NCBI GenBank assembly: GCA_033722555.1
Contig: JAWVYS010000004.1
Span: 57,505 to 121,504, forward strand
Origin: Brumimicrobium sp033722555
GTDB lineage: Bacteria > Bacteroidota > Bacteroidia > Flavobacteriales_D > Crocinitomicaceae
Reading direction: 5' to 3'
DNA length: 64,000 bases
Part shown: piece after piece, positions 53,801 to 61,947 of the stretch
How the letters are laid out: each line of letters opens with the position of its first letter
Position numbering within the stretch: position 1 is the stretch's first letter
Notes under the pieces: model-generated
Seen by the model: the letters and a program-made list of their open reading frames with translations, nothing else
What the model was told of the DNA's origin: nothing
The model's database searches: none
Position numbers and translations under genes: made by a program

Positions 53801-54078
53801 CAGACATACGTCAGGGATCGGGAGCTACGGTGATCTCCTCCGCTGGTGGTGCTGAGTTTGCCATGGAAAGCGACCAATGGAAAAACGGCTTGTTTACCTA
53901 CTGTATGTTGGAAGGAATTAAATCGGGAAAAGCAGATTTGAATGGTGATACAAAAATTGAGGTGGATGAACTGAGAAAGTACGTTTACGAAAATGTGAAA
54001 GAATTGAGTAATGGTAAACAACGTCCAACGACACGAATTGAGAATATTCAAATGAATTATCCTGTTTATTATCGATAA
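50833..54078 (+). CDS. exported WD40-repeat caspase-like protease
   Basis: A 1081-residue protein with a signal peptide (MKFLLVFFTLAASLLAICQ). Residues about 22-610 form at least twelve WD40 blades, enough for two propellers (GHTDQINAIDVSPNERWMASGS, HQGGIADLNFSPDGKRLASCG, HLDGVNKVVFEP). A linker follows, with a beta domain about 700-800. The C-terminal caspase-like (C14) domain begins LYVIGIGVSEY (about 815) and carries the dyad His888 (IAGHGVLD) and Cys938 (MDTCHSGE). After it lies an EF-hand-like loop, Asp1035-x-Asn-x-Asp...Glu1046. Bacterial WD40-caspases of this kind are usually cytoplasmic; export is unusual. A TATCTTTA box (50806-50813) lies upstream. Confidence 0.9.
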   Translation: MKFLLVFFTLAASLLAICQDAKVVLTQGHTDQINAIDVSPNERWMASGSNNKIVKIWDIPSSREFTTLGPNDGRINSLNFTPDNKLIAALINHGSIKVWNFVTNELVVEVPADYNASGIEFSDDSRWMYYINENGYASRVKLQKESKGEVLTDQYAFHLNKIPKTSKLTLLDHKGKLHILDIETKEKSTLTLFDEFNFPFCPSKISASGNYFYSGFNDDHVHIFDLSTGKKKWSIPVSSKIQGVHFDEDNELIYITVHGKKLQIYNLKTETFTTLEENEPFSPTHFTVFHNNEILATVHMKEIVFYNLKDLQPIKKFQPLISKMYNMTVSPNGDYLVAANGKLNLAVWNLKQNKIERTLDGMFPCQFGTDGKLYAVNRTLQIGIWNLESGEMVKQMEAGGEILQALTVSFDGKYLAGAGYQGKIRIWDLKDQKLIKTFQAHQGGIADLNFSPDGKRLASCGYDANVRVWDWEKEKELVALTEQATMTSGVAFSPDGKYLASSAWDKTVYIRDAKTYDSITAFTAHQNTINSIAFSSDSKYLASGSTNNSVWEADNSVKLWEVPTGKLVCTFEGHLDGVNKVVFEPQTHRVYSCSNDGTLKLWNPDLCGVEATFTAAVGTDYIIFNKDYYYTGTKAALEGIAFKIDDRLYPFEQFDLIYNRPDIVAKTIGKTPENLIRAYEYIYQKRIKKMGFKKGDLDGGFVVPQIIIDRDKLPYISEENEVTFTVTARDSVEILDRIQVYLNGVPYFGNEGISLKEKNIHSIEKDITIGLIQGMNKITVMSVNRAGAYSLKESFKVIHEPKNLLKSNLYVIGIGVSEYQNEKYNLTYPTKDVNDFVDQMKQNSEIYKNIYIKTLTNEEATQQNISELERFLSEANINDVVVIFIAGHGVLDEDYNYYFGTYDMDFLNPAEKGLAYESIEHLLTQVKAIKKLLIMDTCHSGEVDKDEIIKDTSPIKEDEDIKFRSVATGYKEEDAFGLENSREMVENLFSDIRQGSGATVISSAGGAEFAMESDQWKNGLFTYCMLEGIKSGKADLNGDTKIEVDELRKYVYENVKELSNGKQRPTTRIENIQMNYPVYYR

Positions 54079-54170
54079 TTAAGGCAGACCTGAAAAAAAT
54101 TTGATCTTACCTCTATAATGTATAGAAAATCTTAATAAAGACCAAACTATTTAAATAACCCAATTTAAAC

Positions 54171-54178
54171 TATCTTTG
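54171..54178 (+). promoter_or_regulatory. Bacteroidota -7 promoter element
   Basis: TATCTTTG is a perfect TAnnTTTG match ending 21 nt before the ATG at 54200. No clear TTG box at standard spacing is seen. Confidence 0.5.
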
Positions 54179-54199
54179 TAATCTGAAAAGGAAAAACCT

Positions 54200-57100
54200 A
54201 TGAAAAGTATATTACTCCTAACACTATTAATCGTGTCAATTTCTGGACTTAGTCAGGAACCAGTTATACAGTGGCAAAATTCATTAGGGGGTTCGGGTCA
54301 GGATTTTGCATATTCCGTTCAACAAACCACAGACGGGGGATATATTCTCGGTGGTTGGTCAAATTCCAATAATGGTAATGTAACAGGGAATCATGGGGGA
54401 GATGACTTTTGGATTGTAAAACTGGATGTTTATGGAAACCTTATTTGGCAAAAATCGCTGGGGGGCTCTGGCAATGATTATGCCCAATCAATCCAGCAAA
54501 CGGCTGACGGCGGATATATTATTGCCGGAGAATCCAATTCAAATGACGGAGATGTTTCAGGAAATAATGGCGGAGTAGATTACTGGGTGGTAAAATTAGA
54601 TACATTAGGTAATATCCATTGGCAAAAATCATATGGTGGTTCCGGGACTGATGCGGCATATTCCGTCAGACAGACGGCAGATGGAGAATATATTGTTGCT
54701 GGATACTCTGATTCGAATGATGGAGATATAACAGGATCTCATGGGAATGGTGACTTTTGGGTGGTAAAATTAGATACCATTGGAAACTTAACCTGGCAAA
54801 AATCACTCGGTGGCTCTCAGGGTGAATGGTTACAATCAATCCGGCAAACATCAGATGGAGGTTATGTTGTTGTTGGAGCAACTGATTCAAATGATGGAGA
54901 TGTAAGTGGATATCATGGGGGGTTTGACTGTTGGGCTGTAAAACTGGATACATCCGGAAACATCTCTTGGCAAAACGCACTGGGTGGCTCTGGGGTTGAT
55001 TATGCATTTTCAGTCGAACAAACAACAGATGGAGGTTATATTGTTGCCGGTCATTCAAATTCCACGGATGGGGATATTACAGGGAATAATGGTCTAGATG
55101 ACTTTTGGATTATAAAACTGAATACATCCGGAAACATCTCTTGGCAAAAATCATATGGTGGTTCTCAATATGAAAGAGCACAATCAATCAAGCAAACCTC
55201 GGATGGAGGGTATATTGTCGGCGGTTATTCAAATTCCACTGATGGAGACATATCTGAAAATAATGGTCTCCGTGACTACTGGGTTTTAAAAATAGACGCA
55301 ACTGGTAATATCATCTGGCAAAAATCATTAGGTGGTTCTTTAGATGACTATGGATGGTCAATTCAACAAACAACAGATGGAGGTTATATTGTTGCTGGAG
55401 AGACTAGTTCAAATAATGGAGATATAACAGGAAATAATGGGTCAAATGATTTTTGGGTCGTTAAACTGAATGTGTCAAATATAATCGGTAGAGTTTATAA
55501 CGATCTTAATGAGAACTGTATTCAGGAAGCCTCTGAATCAGGTTTAATGGGCATACCCTTAACTGTTAATCCGGGGGGTTATATTGCAGAAATCAACAGC
55601 AATGGCGAATGGTATATCGATTCACTTCCTGTCGGGACATATACCGCAACTATTGATACCACCAATTTAAACTGGACTCCAACTTGTCCTGTGTCGCAGA
55701 GTTTTACTGTTACTGACCCTCAAGCTTTCACTCCCGGACCTGATTTTGGAATGGTAAATAATAACCCTTGCAGCAGTCCGGATATAAGTATCCATGCACC
55801 TTTCTTAAGAAGATGTTTTAGTGATCAGGTTATTTATGTACAAGCCTGTAATGAAATTACAGGAACAGGCGTTCTGAATTCAGCATATGCAGAAATTGAG
55901 TTAGACTCCCTTTTTACACCCAATTCTTCATCACTCCCCTATACATCACTCGGCAACAACCTATATAGGTTTCAATTGGGAGATTTATACCCCGGTCAGT
56001 GTGTTGATTTTACTGTAAATACAACAATCAGCTGTGATGCCATATTGGGTGAAACACTCTGTATGGATGCAAAATTATATCCGGTTGATAGTTGTGCTTT
56101 GGATTCAGTTCCAACAAACCCGCTACCTCCAACCTATGGAAATGATCCAAATTTAGTGATGCCGCAACCGTGCACACTACCGTGGGACAAATCTAGTCTT
56201 CAGGTTGAAGGATGGTGTCAGGGAGATTCTGTGCATTTTTCTATTACCAATACAGGGGATTTAGGAGATGGTGACATGGATTGTTATTCGCCGGTACTTC
56301 TGTACGTAAATGACACTTTAGTGTCTATTGACTCTGTTCAGTTAGTGGGACAGCAGACCATTTACTTTTCTTATCCGGCAAACGGTGAAACCTGGATTCT
56401 GGCAGCAGAGCAGCATCCCTTGCATCCTGGAAATTCTCATCCCAACGCGCATGTTGAGTTATGTGGTACTGATTCTACCGGTTGGATTTCTGATATGATT
56501 AACAATCAACCCCATGATGATGCAGACCCTGTTGTCGATATCTATTGTGGTGTAGTCACCGGAAGTTATGATCCCAACGATAAAAGAGGGTTCCCCATCG
56601 GTGTTTCTGATCAGCATTATATCAAACCCAATCAGCAGTTACAATATATTATTAGATTTCAGAACACAGGAACAGATACTGCTTTCACTGTTGTGATTAG
56701 AGATACCCTAGATACAGATCTAAACATTTTCACTGTAAAATCCGGTGTTTCAAGTCATAATTATACGTTTAGAAAGTACGGCGCAAGAGTCTTGGAATGG
56801 ACATTCGATGATATTATGCTGCCCGACAGTACAACAGATGAACCTGGCAGTAACGGATTTATAACTTTTACTGTTGATCAGGTTCCTGACCTTCCAAATG
56901 GTACGGTGATTAATAACCAAGCAGATATTTACTTTGATTTTAATGCACCTATTATAACAAATGAAACGAGTCATCGCATCAATGATATGATCACCAGTTC
57001 GCCACTTGAGGTTGAAGAAATTATCAATGCTGAGGGCAACAAAATCACAGTATATCCAAATCCAAACAACGGGTTGCTATTTATAGAACTGGAGAAAATC

Positions 57101-57262
57101 ACTGAGCCTATTCGATATAATATCACAAGTATTAATGGTCAGGTGGTAGCATCCGGAAAACTTTCACAACTGAAAAATGTAGTAGATATTCAGAATTTGA
57201 GCTCGGGATTATATTTGATACAAATTAACAATAGTGAAACGGTTAAGATAATTAAGGAGTAG
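54200..57262 (+). CDS. repeat-rich secreted protein, T9SS cargo
   Basis: A 1020-residue secreted protein. The signal peptide is MKSILLLTLLIVSISGLSQ. Residues about 25-430 are seven tandem repeats of about 58 residues following the pattern WQKSLGGS...QQTxDGGYIVAG...GDITGNNG...DFWVVKLD, which probably form a seven-bladed propeller. Next come an SdrD-like/collagen-binding B-type domain (YNDLNENCIQEASESGLMGIP) and a DUF11-like domain (YDPNDKRG ... YIIRFQNTGTDTAF). From about residue 950 there is a T9SS type A sorting domain (VYPNPNNGLLFIE, SSGLYLIQI). A decayed N-terminal copy lies at 48165-48372. The terminator at 57286 ends the transcript. Confidence 0.9.
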   Translation: MKSILLLTLLIVSISGLSQEPVIQWQNSLGGSGQDFAYSVQQTTDGGYILGGWSNSNNGNVTGNHGGDDFWIVKLDVYGNLIWQKSLGGSGNDYAQSIQQTADGGYIIAGESNSNDGDVSGNNGGVDYWVVKLDTLGNIHWQKSYGGSGTDAAYSVRQTADGEYIVAGYSDSNDGDITGSHGNGDFWVVKLDTIGNLTWQKSLGGSQGEWLQSIRQTSDGGYVVVGATDSNDGDVSGYHGGFDCWAVKLDTSGNISWQNALGGSGVDYAFSVEQTTDGGYIVAGHSNSTDGDITGNNGLDDFWIIKLNTSGNISWQKSYGGSQYERAQSIKQTSDGGYIVGGYSNSTDGDISENNGLRDYWVLKIDATGNIIWQKSLGGSLDDYGWSIQQTTDGGYIVAGETSSNNGDITGNNGSNDFWVVKLNVSNIIGRVYNDLNENCIQEASESGLMGIPLTVNPGGYIAEINSNGEWYIDSLPVGTYTATIDTTNLNWTPTCPVSQSFTVTDPQAFTPGPDFGMVNNNPCSSPDISIHAPFLRRCFSDQVIYVQACNEITGTGVLNSAYAEIELDSLFTPNSSSLPYTSLGNNLYRFQLGDLYPGQCVDFTVNTTISCDAILGETLCMDAKLYPVDSCALDSVPTNPLPPTYGNDPNLVMPQPCTLPWDKSSLQVEGWCQGDSVHFSITNTGDLGDGDMDCYSPVLLYVNDTLVSIDSVQLVGQQTIYFSYPANGETWILAAEQHPLHPGNSHPNAHVELCGTDSTGWISDMINNQPHDDADPVVDIYCGVVTGSYDPNDKRGFPIGVSDQHYIKPNQQLQYIIRFQNTGTDTAFTVVIRDTLDTDLNIFTVKSGVSSHNYTFRKYGARVLEWTFDDIMLPDSTTDEPGSNGFITFTVDQVPDLPNGTVINNQADIYFDFNAPIITNETSHRINDMITSSPLEVEEIINAEGNKITVYPNPNNGLLFIELEKITEPIRYNITSINGQVVASGKLSQLKNVVDIQNLSSGLYLIQINNSETVKIIKE
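54272..55484 (+). repeat. seven in-frame tandem repeats
   Basis: Seven units of about 174 bp (58 codons) encode the propeller-like domain of the 54200 protein. Neighbouring units share conserved Trp-Gln, Gly-Gly-Ser, Gln-Thr-x-Asp-Gly and Gly-Asp positions, while the others vary. The third unit has Glu in place of the usual Gly in DGGY, and the fourth lacks the Asp-Tyr-Ala core. The repeats are diverged at DNA level, so recent slippage is unlikely. Confidence 0.85.
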
Positions 57263-57285
57263 ATATTCTAGTGAAATTAATTATT

Positions 57286-57317
57286 AAAAGGCCTTCACAA
57301 TTGAGGGTCTTTTTTTA
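57286..57317 (+). terminator. rho-independent terminator after the repeat protein gene
   Basis: AAAAGGCCTTCA (57286-57297) pairs with TGAGGGTCTTTT (57302-57313) through twelve pairs including two G-T pairs, with a 4-nt loop and a T-run to 57317. Confidence 0.85.
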
Positions 57318-57375
57318 TATGTAAGAATGAATGAACATTACACTGATTTATTCACTCTGATATGTCTTGCCTTTC

Positions 57376-58743
57376 CTATTTACCAATACAGAAATTCGCA
57401 AAAATGTTCCCAAGAAGGTCATCCTCTGTGATATCTCCAATGATGGAAGACAAATGTCGGATGGCACTGCGAATGTCCATGGCTAAAAGGTCTCCGGGGA
57501 TTTGTAAGGCCAGCGCCTCCTCTACCTTGTGAATATCTTCCAGTGCCTTAGAGAAGGCTTCATAATGTCTCGCGTTAATCACAATCGTATCGCTTTCAGA
57601 AGCAAATTTTTCCACTTCTTTAGAAAGCTGTGTTTTAATGTCTTTTATTCCCTGCTTTTCTTTTGCCGAGATAGGAATGACTGGGTAAGGAGTATCATAT
57701 TTTGCAGCGTCAAAAGATTTCAGTTGATCAACCTTGTTAGCTAGTAAAACGATTGATAGCCCATCACGCTTAAGCTTTTCAATATCTTGGCTGACATCTT
57801 CCGGAGCCATTTCAACAGCATCGAAAACATACAACAAGACATTCGATTTTCCCACCTCTGAAATGGTTCGCTCCACACCTATCTTCTCAATCTCATCCGA
57901 TGCTTCACGGATTCCGGCGGTGTCTATAAATTTGAAAAGAACGCCATCTATCGTTAACTGCTCTTCAATGGTGTCGCGGGTAGTTCCTGCAATGTGAGAA
58001 ACGATTGCGCGCTCTTCGTTCAACAAAGCATTCAGTAAAGTAGATTTACCGGCATTTGGGCGTCCGGCAATAACGGTGCTGATTCCATTTTTAATCGCGT
58101 TTCCGTAAGCAAAAGATTCTGTGAGCTCAGTTAAATGAGCTTTTAATTCATCTACCAGGTCATGCAGCTCAGTTCGACTGGCAAATTCAACATCCTCCTC
58201 AGAAAAATCCAACTCCAGTTCGATCAGCGAGGCAAAATCCATCAAGCGTTGTCGTAGATGTTTGATGTGCTCCGAATATCCTCCCCTCATCTGGTTCATG
58301 GCTATCTCATGGCTTTTTTTTGAGTCAGAGGCAATAAGATCCGCTATCGCTTCAGCCTGTGAAAGATCCATCTTCCCGTTAAAATAAGCACGCATGGTAA
58401 ACTCTCCGGGATTCGCCAAACGACAGCCGTTACTGAGTAATAATGACAAGATTTGTCGCTGAATATAAACAGATCCATGACAGGCGATTTCAGCCGTATT
58501 TTCTCCGGTAAAACTCTTACCTTCTTTCAGGATTGTAACTAAAACCTCATCGATAATATTTCCCTGCGAGTCTCTGATGGTTCCAAAACTTGCGGTGTGC
58601 GAGTCCACCTTTGTCAGGTCTTTAGAAAAAATTCGTGAAGTGATTGTAAGTGCCTCCTTTCCTGAAACACGAATCACGGCAATTGCGCCCATGCCGTTCG
58701 CAGTAGAAAGCGCACATATAGTGTCCTGATCTGTAATACTCAC
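57376..58743 (-). CDS. mnmE: tRNA modification GTPase MnmE
   Basis: A 455-residue GTPase that, with MnmG, adds the 5-carboxymethylaminomethyl (or taurine/glycine-type) group to U34 of certain tRNAs. The N-terminal formyl-THF-binding domain (ICALSTANGMGAIAVIRVSG, ... ACHGSVYIQRQIL) is followed by helices and a G domain: Walker A GRPNAGKS near residue 227, DTAG near 280, NKVD near 335. The C-terminus ends CIGK, whose Cys is catalytic. The start is taken as GTG 58743 (VSITDQDTIC), because a TTG 12 bases upstream overlaps a -7-like box TAAATTTG (58754-58761). Confidence 0.95.
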   Translation of the reverse strand: MSITDQDTICALSTANGMGAIAVIRVSGKEALTITSRIFSKDLTKVDSHTASFGTIRDSQGNIIDEVLVTILKEGKSFTGENTAEIACHGSVYIQRQILSLLLSNGCRLANPGEFTMRAYFNGKMDLSQAEAIADLIASDSKKSHEIAMNQMRGGYSEHIKHLRQRLMDFASLIELELDFSEEDVEFASRTELHDLVDELKAHLTELTESFAYGNAIKNGISTVIAGRPNAGKSTLLNALLNEERAIVSHIAGTTRDTIEEQLTIDGVLFKFIDTAGIREASDEIEKIGVERTISEVGKSNVLLYVFDAVEMAPEDVSQDIEKLKRDGLSIVLLANKVDQLKSFDAAKYDTPYPVIPISAKEKQGIKDIKTQLSKEVEKFASESDTIVINARHYEAFSKALEDIHKVEEALALQIPGDLLAMDIRSAIRHLSSIIGDITEDDLLGNIFANFCIGK

Positions 58744-58950
58744 TTTTTTGCACAAATTTAATGTTTTAGTCGTGTTCTGATAATCTCTTAACGAACCTTA
58801 ACTTCAGGCTCACGAAAATAAGCAGAGGTAAACAAATTAATTCCCAACACTTATTTTTCTTGGTAAGAACGTAAATATTAATTAAAAAAATAAAGTGTTT
58901 GTAACTTAATATCTCTGTATAATGCGTTATTTTTACCTAAATCATTTTTT

Positions 58951-59844
58951 ATGGATGAACTTTTACAAACCGACAATCTTCGGAAAGAATATAAGGATAC
59001 GGTTGCTTTAAAAGGGCTCAGTTTTACAGTGCGAAGAGGTCAGGTTTTTGGTTTACTTGGTCCAAATGGAAGTGGAAAAACAACTACACTAGGAATTCTT
59101 CTTGGCGTGATCAAAGCTGATGGCGGCAGTTTCAGTTGGTTTGGGAAAGGAGAGAAAGATGACAATCGAAAAAATATTGGCTCCCTGCTTGAAACGCCGA
59201 ATTTTTATCCTTATCTGAATGCCGTAGATAACTTAAAGATCGTAGCGAAAATCAAGGACGTACCTAATTCGGACGATTCGATCGAAAAATCATTAAAAAA
59301 AGTAAATCTGTGGGACCGAAGAAAATCGAAGTTCAAAAATTTCTCTTTGGGTATGAAACAGCGCCTGGCAATCGCTTCTGCAATGTTAAGCGATCCCGAG
59401 GTACTTGTTTTGGATGAACCCACCAATGGTTTGGACCCTCAGGGAATTGCCGAAATGCGTACATTGATTAAAGAAATTGCGGAAGGAGGTAAGACGATAA
59501 TCATTGCTTCACATTTACTCGACGAGGTAGAAAAACTTTGTACGCATGTTGCAATACTTAAACAGGGAGAATTGTTACAGGTGGGAACAATGGAAGAGAT
59601 TCTGACACAGGATAAACTACTTTTGGTCAAATCAGAAAATCTCGATGATCTTAACGTTTTTATTAATTCTTCCGATGCAATAACACTCATTAAAGAACTG
59701 AACGGAGAGTTCATGATCGCTGTTGATGAGAAATATTCTTCAGCCGATATAAATAAAATGTTTGCAGAACAGAATATCTATCTTTCGGGCCTCCGGGAAT
59801 ACAAGAAAAATTTAGAATCCACCTTTTTAGAAATCGTTCAGTGA
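58951..59844 (+). CDS. ABC transporter ATP-binding protein
   Basis: A 297-residue ABC-2 type ATPase. Walker A GPNGSGKTT is at residues 38-46, the signature FSLGMKQR near 131, Walker B VLVLDEPTNGLD near 152, and the switch His in IASHLLDE near 188. The C-terminal 80 residues are a non-conserved subunit-specific domain. The permease gene begins at the last base of its stop codon region (GTGATG), so the two are translationally coupled. Such pairs export small molecules, lantibiotics or lipids; the substrate here is unknown. Confidence 0.93.
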   Translation: MDELLQTDNLRKEYKDTVALKGLSFTVRRGQVFGLLGPNGSGKTTTLGILLGVIKADGGSFSWFGKGEKDDNRKNIGSLLETPNFYPYLNAVDNLKIVAKIKDVPNSDDSIEKSLKKVNLWDRRKSKFKNFSLGMKQRLAIASAMLSDPEVLVLDEPTNGLDPQGIAEMRTLIKEIAEGGKTIIIASHLLDEVEKLCTHVAILKQGELLQVGTMEEILTQDKLLLVKSENLDDLNVFINSSDAITLIKELNGEFMIAVDEKYSSADINKMFAEQNIYLSGLREYKKNLESTFLEIVQ

Positions 59845-60647
59845 TGAAAAAATTATTATCCATAGAATACACAAAATTGCGAAAATTAGGTTCTTTTAAG
59901 GCTATTTTTCTCATCTATATATTCCTCGCCCCACTGGCAGTGTATTCCCTGTATCATTTTTTCAACATGATTATGGGACAGATTGTTCCCGGTGAATGGA
60001 ACCCTTTAAAATTCCCTGATATCTGGAGATTTTCTACCTACGCCTCCAGTTATTTCAATGTGCTTATGGGCGTTATTATTGTCCTTGTTATAGCCAATGA
60101 ATACAATTACAAAACGCTCAGACAAAACGTAATCGACGGTTTATCGGTTAAACAGGTAATCATCAGTAAGTTTCTGGTGGTCTTTATCATTTCTACTCTG
60201 GTGAGCCTGTATACAATGATAATGGCCCTGGTTTTTGGGGTTTTGTATTCAGAAAGTACCGCTGATATCTTCAATGGCATTGAATATCTTGGGATCTATT
60301 ATTTACAAACCCTCTGTTATTTTAGTTTTGCATTTTTTCTTACCGTTCTCATTAGAAAAACAGCTCTCTCCATCATATTCTTTGTAGTCGCTTTTATATT
60401 AGAAACAATCATAGGGGTACTCTTTGGGTTAGCAGGATTTCAAAAAGCCTATGCCTTTTTTCCTTTGAATTCGTTTTCTAAATTAACGCCTTTACCTATT
60501 TTAGAAGAGCTTGTAAAATCTTCCAGAGAAAAAAGTGGAGATATACCCTTTCTTCTGGATATGTCAACAAATATCCTCGTTTCACTACTCTATATGATAT
60601 TGTTCTTTTTGATTGCCTATATGGTCATGCGCAAACGGGATCTCTAA
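59844..60647 (+). CDS. ABC-2 type transporter permease
   Basis: A 267-residue integral membrane protein with six predicted membrane helices and a charged N-terminus (MKKLLSIEYTKLRKLGSFKA). This is the usual size and shape of an ABC-2 permease partnering the ATPase just upstream. The first helix is about residues 20-40 and the last about 235-260. It starts at ATG 59844, sharing one base with the ATPase stop; a GTG at 59841 is possible. No accessory exporter gene accompanies the pair. Confidence 0.88.
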   Translation: MKKLLSIEYTKLRKLGSFKAIFLIYIFLAPLAVYSLYHFFNMIMGQIVPGEWNPLKFPDIWRFSTYASSYFNVLMGVIIVLVIANEYNYKTLRQNVIDGLSVKQVIISKFLVVFIISTLVSLYTMIMALVFGVLYSESTADIFNGIEYLGIYYLQTLCYFSFAFFLTVLIRKTALSIIFFVVAFILETIIGVLFGLAGFQKAYAFFPLNSFSKLTPLPILEELVKSSREKSGDIPFLLDMSTNILVSLLYMILFFLIAYMVMRKRDL

Positions 60648-60716
60648 CACATTCATATAGCATCCATTTTAGAAAGTTCCCAAGTGTCAGGAACCTGAAT
60701 GTCTCTTATCCTGATG

Positions 60717-61685
60717 TCAGTTAGATATCATCTTAAAGAGCTCATCCAGATTTGGAGAAATTATTACCTCAATCCGTCTGTTTTTCGCTTTATCGAATTC
60801 ATCAACAGGATGATATTTTGATCGTCCTGCGGCCATTAGTATCGCCGGATTAATATCCGTATTCGACGTCATGATGTCTATTACAGAAGTTGCTCTAAGC
60901 ACCGAAAGTTCCCAATTGTTCTTCGGATGTGTGCGACTGTTAAGCGCATCCGAATCTGTGTGACCTTCAACAATGATCTCGAGATCATCCTCTCCTTCTA
61001 TAGCTTTAGCAAGTTGTATGACGGCTCTTTTACCTTCAGGTTCAACGATCGTACTACCGGAAGCAAAAAGTAATTTAGCTTCAAGACTAACATAAATTTT
61101 ACCGTTTCTTTCCTCTACTGTCAGTCCTTTTCCCTCAAAGCCTCTTAGGGCCATCGAAATCTTGTCCTGAAGTTGCTTAACGGCCATATCCTTTCGAGCA
61201 ATCATCTCCTCAAGTTCCTGCACACGCTGCTCCCTGTCCTGAAGAATCTTTTCTTTGCTTTTAAGTTCATTTTCCAGGGCATGTAAAGCATCTTCCTTAC
61301 GTTGAGTCTCTATTATTTTCGCCTCCAGTACGGATCGCATACGCGCTAACTCTTTTGCGTCGGCGTTCTTAATCCGTTCTAGCTCCGATTCTAAGGTTTC
61401 GTTTATATCGGTTGCCTTTCTGTACTGAGCTTGAAGATTTCGGTAATTCTGTCCAAGTTCGGAAGTATCGCGTTTCAAAGCGGCTACGTTTTCCTTTAGC
61501 AAGGCTGCCTGCTTTTCTATGGTCTTGAGCTTTGCCTCATTGTCTAGTGCCGCGGTTTTAAACTTCGTAAGTTCTTCACTGCATTCCTGTTCTTTTTGTA
61601 AAAGTTCGTTGTATTTTTTCGCTGGAACACAACCAACAAAAATTAGTGAAAAAATTAAGACACCCCAATAGTTTTTCATATTCAT
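60717..61685 (-). CDS. OmpA family lipoprotein with coiled coil
   Basis: A 322-residue predicted lipoprotein. The lipobox FVGC ends at Cys19, followed by VPAKKYNELLQK and a long charged coiled coil (about residues 25-185, heptads rich in Glu, Lys and Ala). An OmpA C-terminal peptidoglycan-binding domain (about 200-320) contains LLFASGSTIVEPEG, VEGHTDSDAL and SVLRATSVIDIM, then AKNRRIEVIISP. It should tether the outer membrane to peptidoglycan. Two Met codons lie at 61685 and 61679; the first is taken. The gene stands alone. Confidence 0.9.
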   Translation of the reverse strand: MNMKNYWGVLIFSLIFVGCVPAKKYNELLQKEQECSEELTKFKTAALDNEAKLKTIEKQAALLKENVAALKRDTSELGQNYRNLQAQYRKATDINETLESELERIKNADAKELARMRSVLEAKIIETQRKEDALHALENELKSKEKILQDREQRVQELEEMIARKDMAVKQLQDKISMALRGFEGKGLTVEERNGKIYVSLEAKLLFASGSTIVEPEGKRAVIQLAKAIEGEDDLEIIVEGHTDSDALNSRTHPKNNWELSVLRATSVIDIMTSNTDINPAILMAAGRSKYHPVDEFDKAKNRRIEVIISPNLDELFKMISN

Positions 61686-61918
61686 TTTATTAAACCGATT
61701 TAATCGTTCATTAAACAGTCATTAACAAAATTCGTGAATTAACTTGCCCTTAAGAAAACCTCTTGGATTAATTTTGAACAACCCCGTTTTGAAAAGACTC
61801 GATGCTGACAAGGATTTAAAGGTTATAGGACGATCATTCCTCCTTCAATACCTTGTTTGTCTTATGATAACTTTAATACCATAATTAAATTAGCACATTC
61901 TCAAACAACTAATTTTCC

Positions 61919-61926
61919 TATTTTTG
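61919..61926 (+). promoter_or_regulatory. Bacteroidota -7 promoter element
   Basis: TATTTTTG matches TAnnTTTG and ends 21 nt before the ATG at 61948. It covers the alternative upstream TTG start, which is therefore unlikely. Confidence 0.5.
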
Positions 61927-61947
61927 AAAGGTCAAATAATTATAATC

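Noticed and set aside
54272..55484. Regular repeats considered as a CRISPR or satellite
   Set aside because: Units are in-frame, diverged and encode one protein domain; no short identical repeats with unique spacers.
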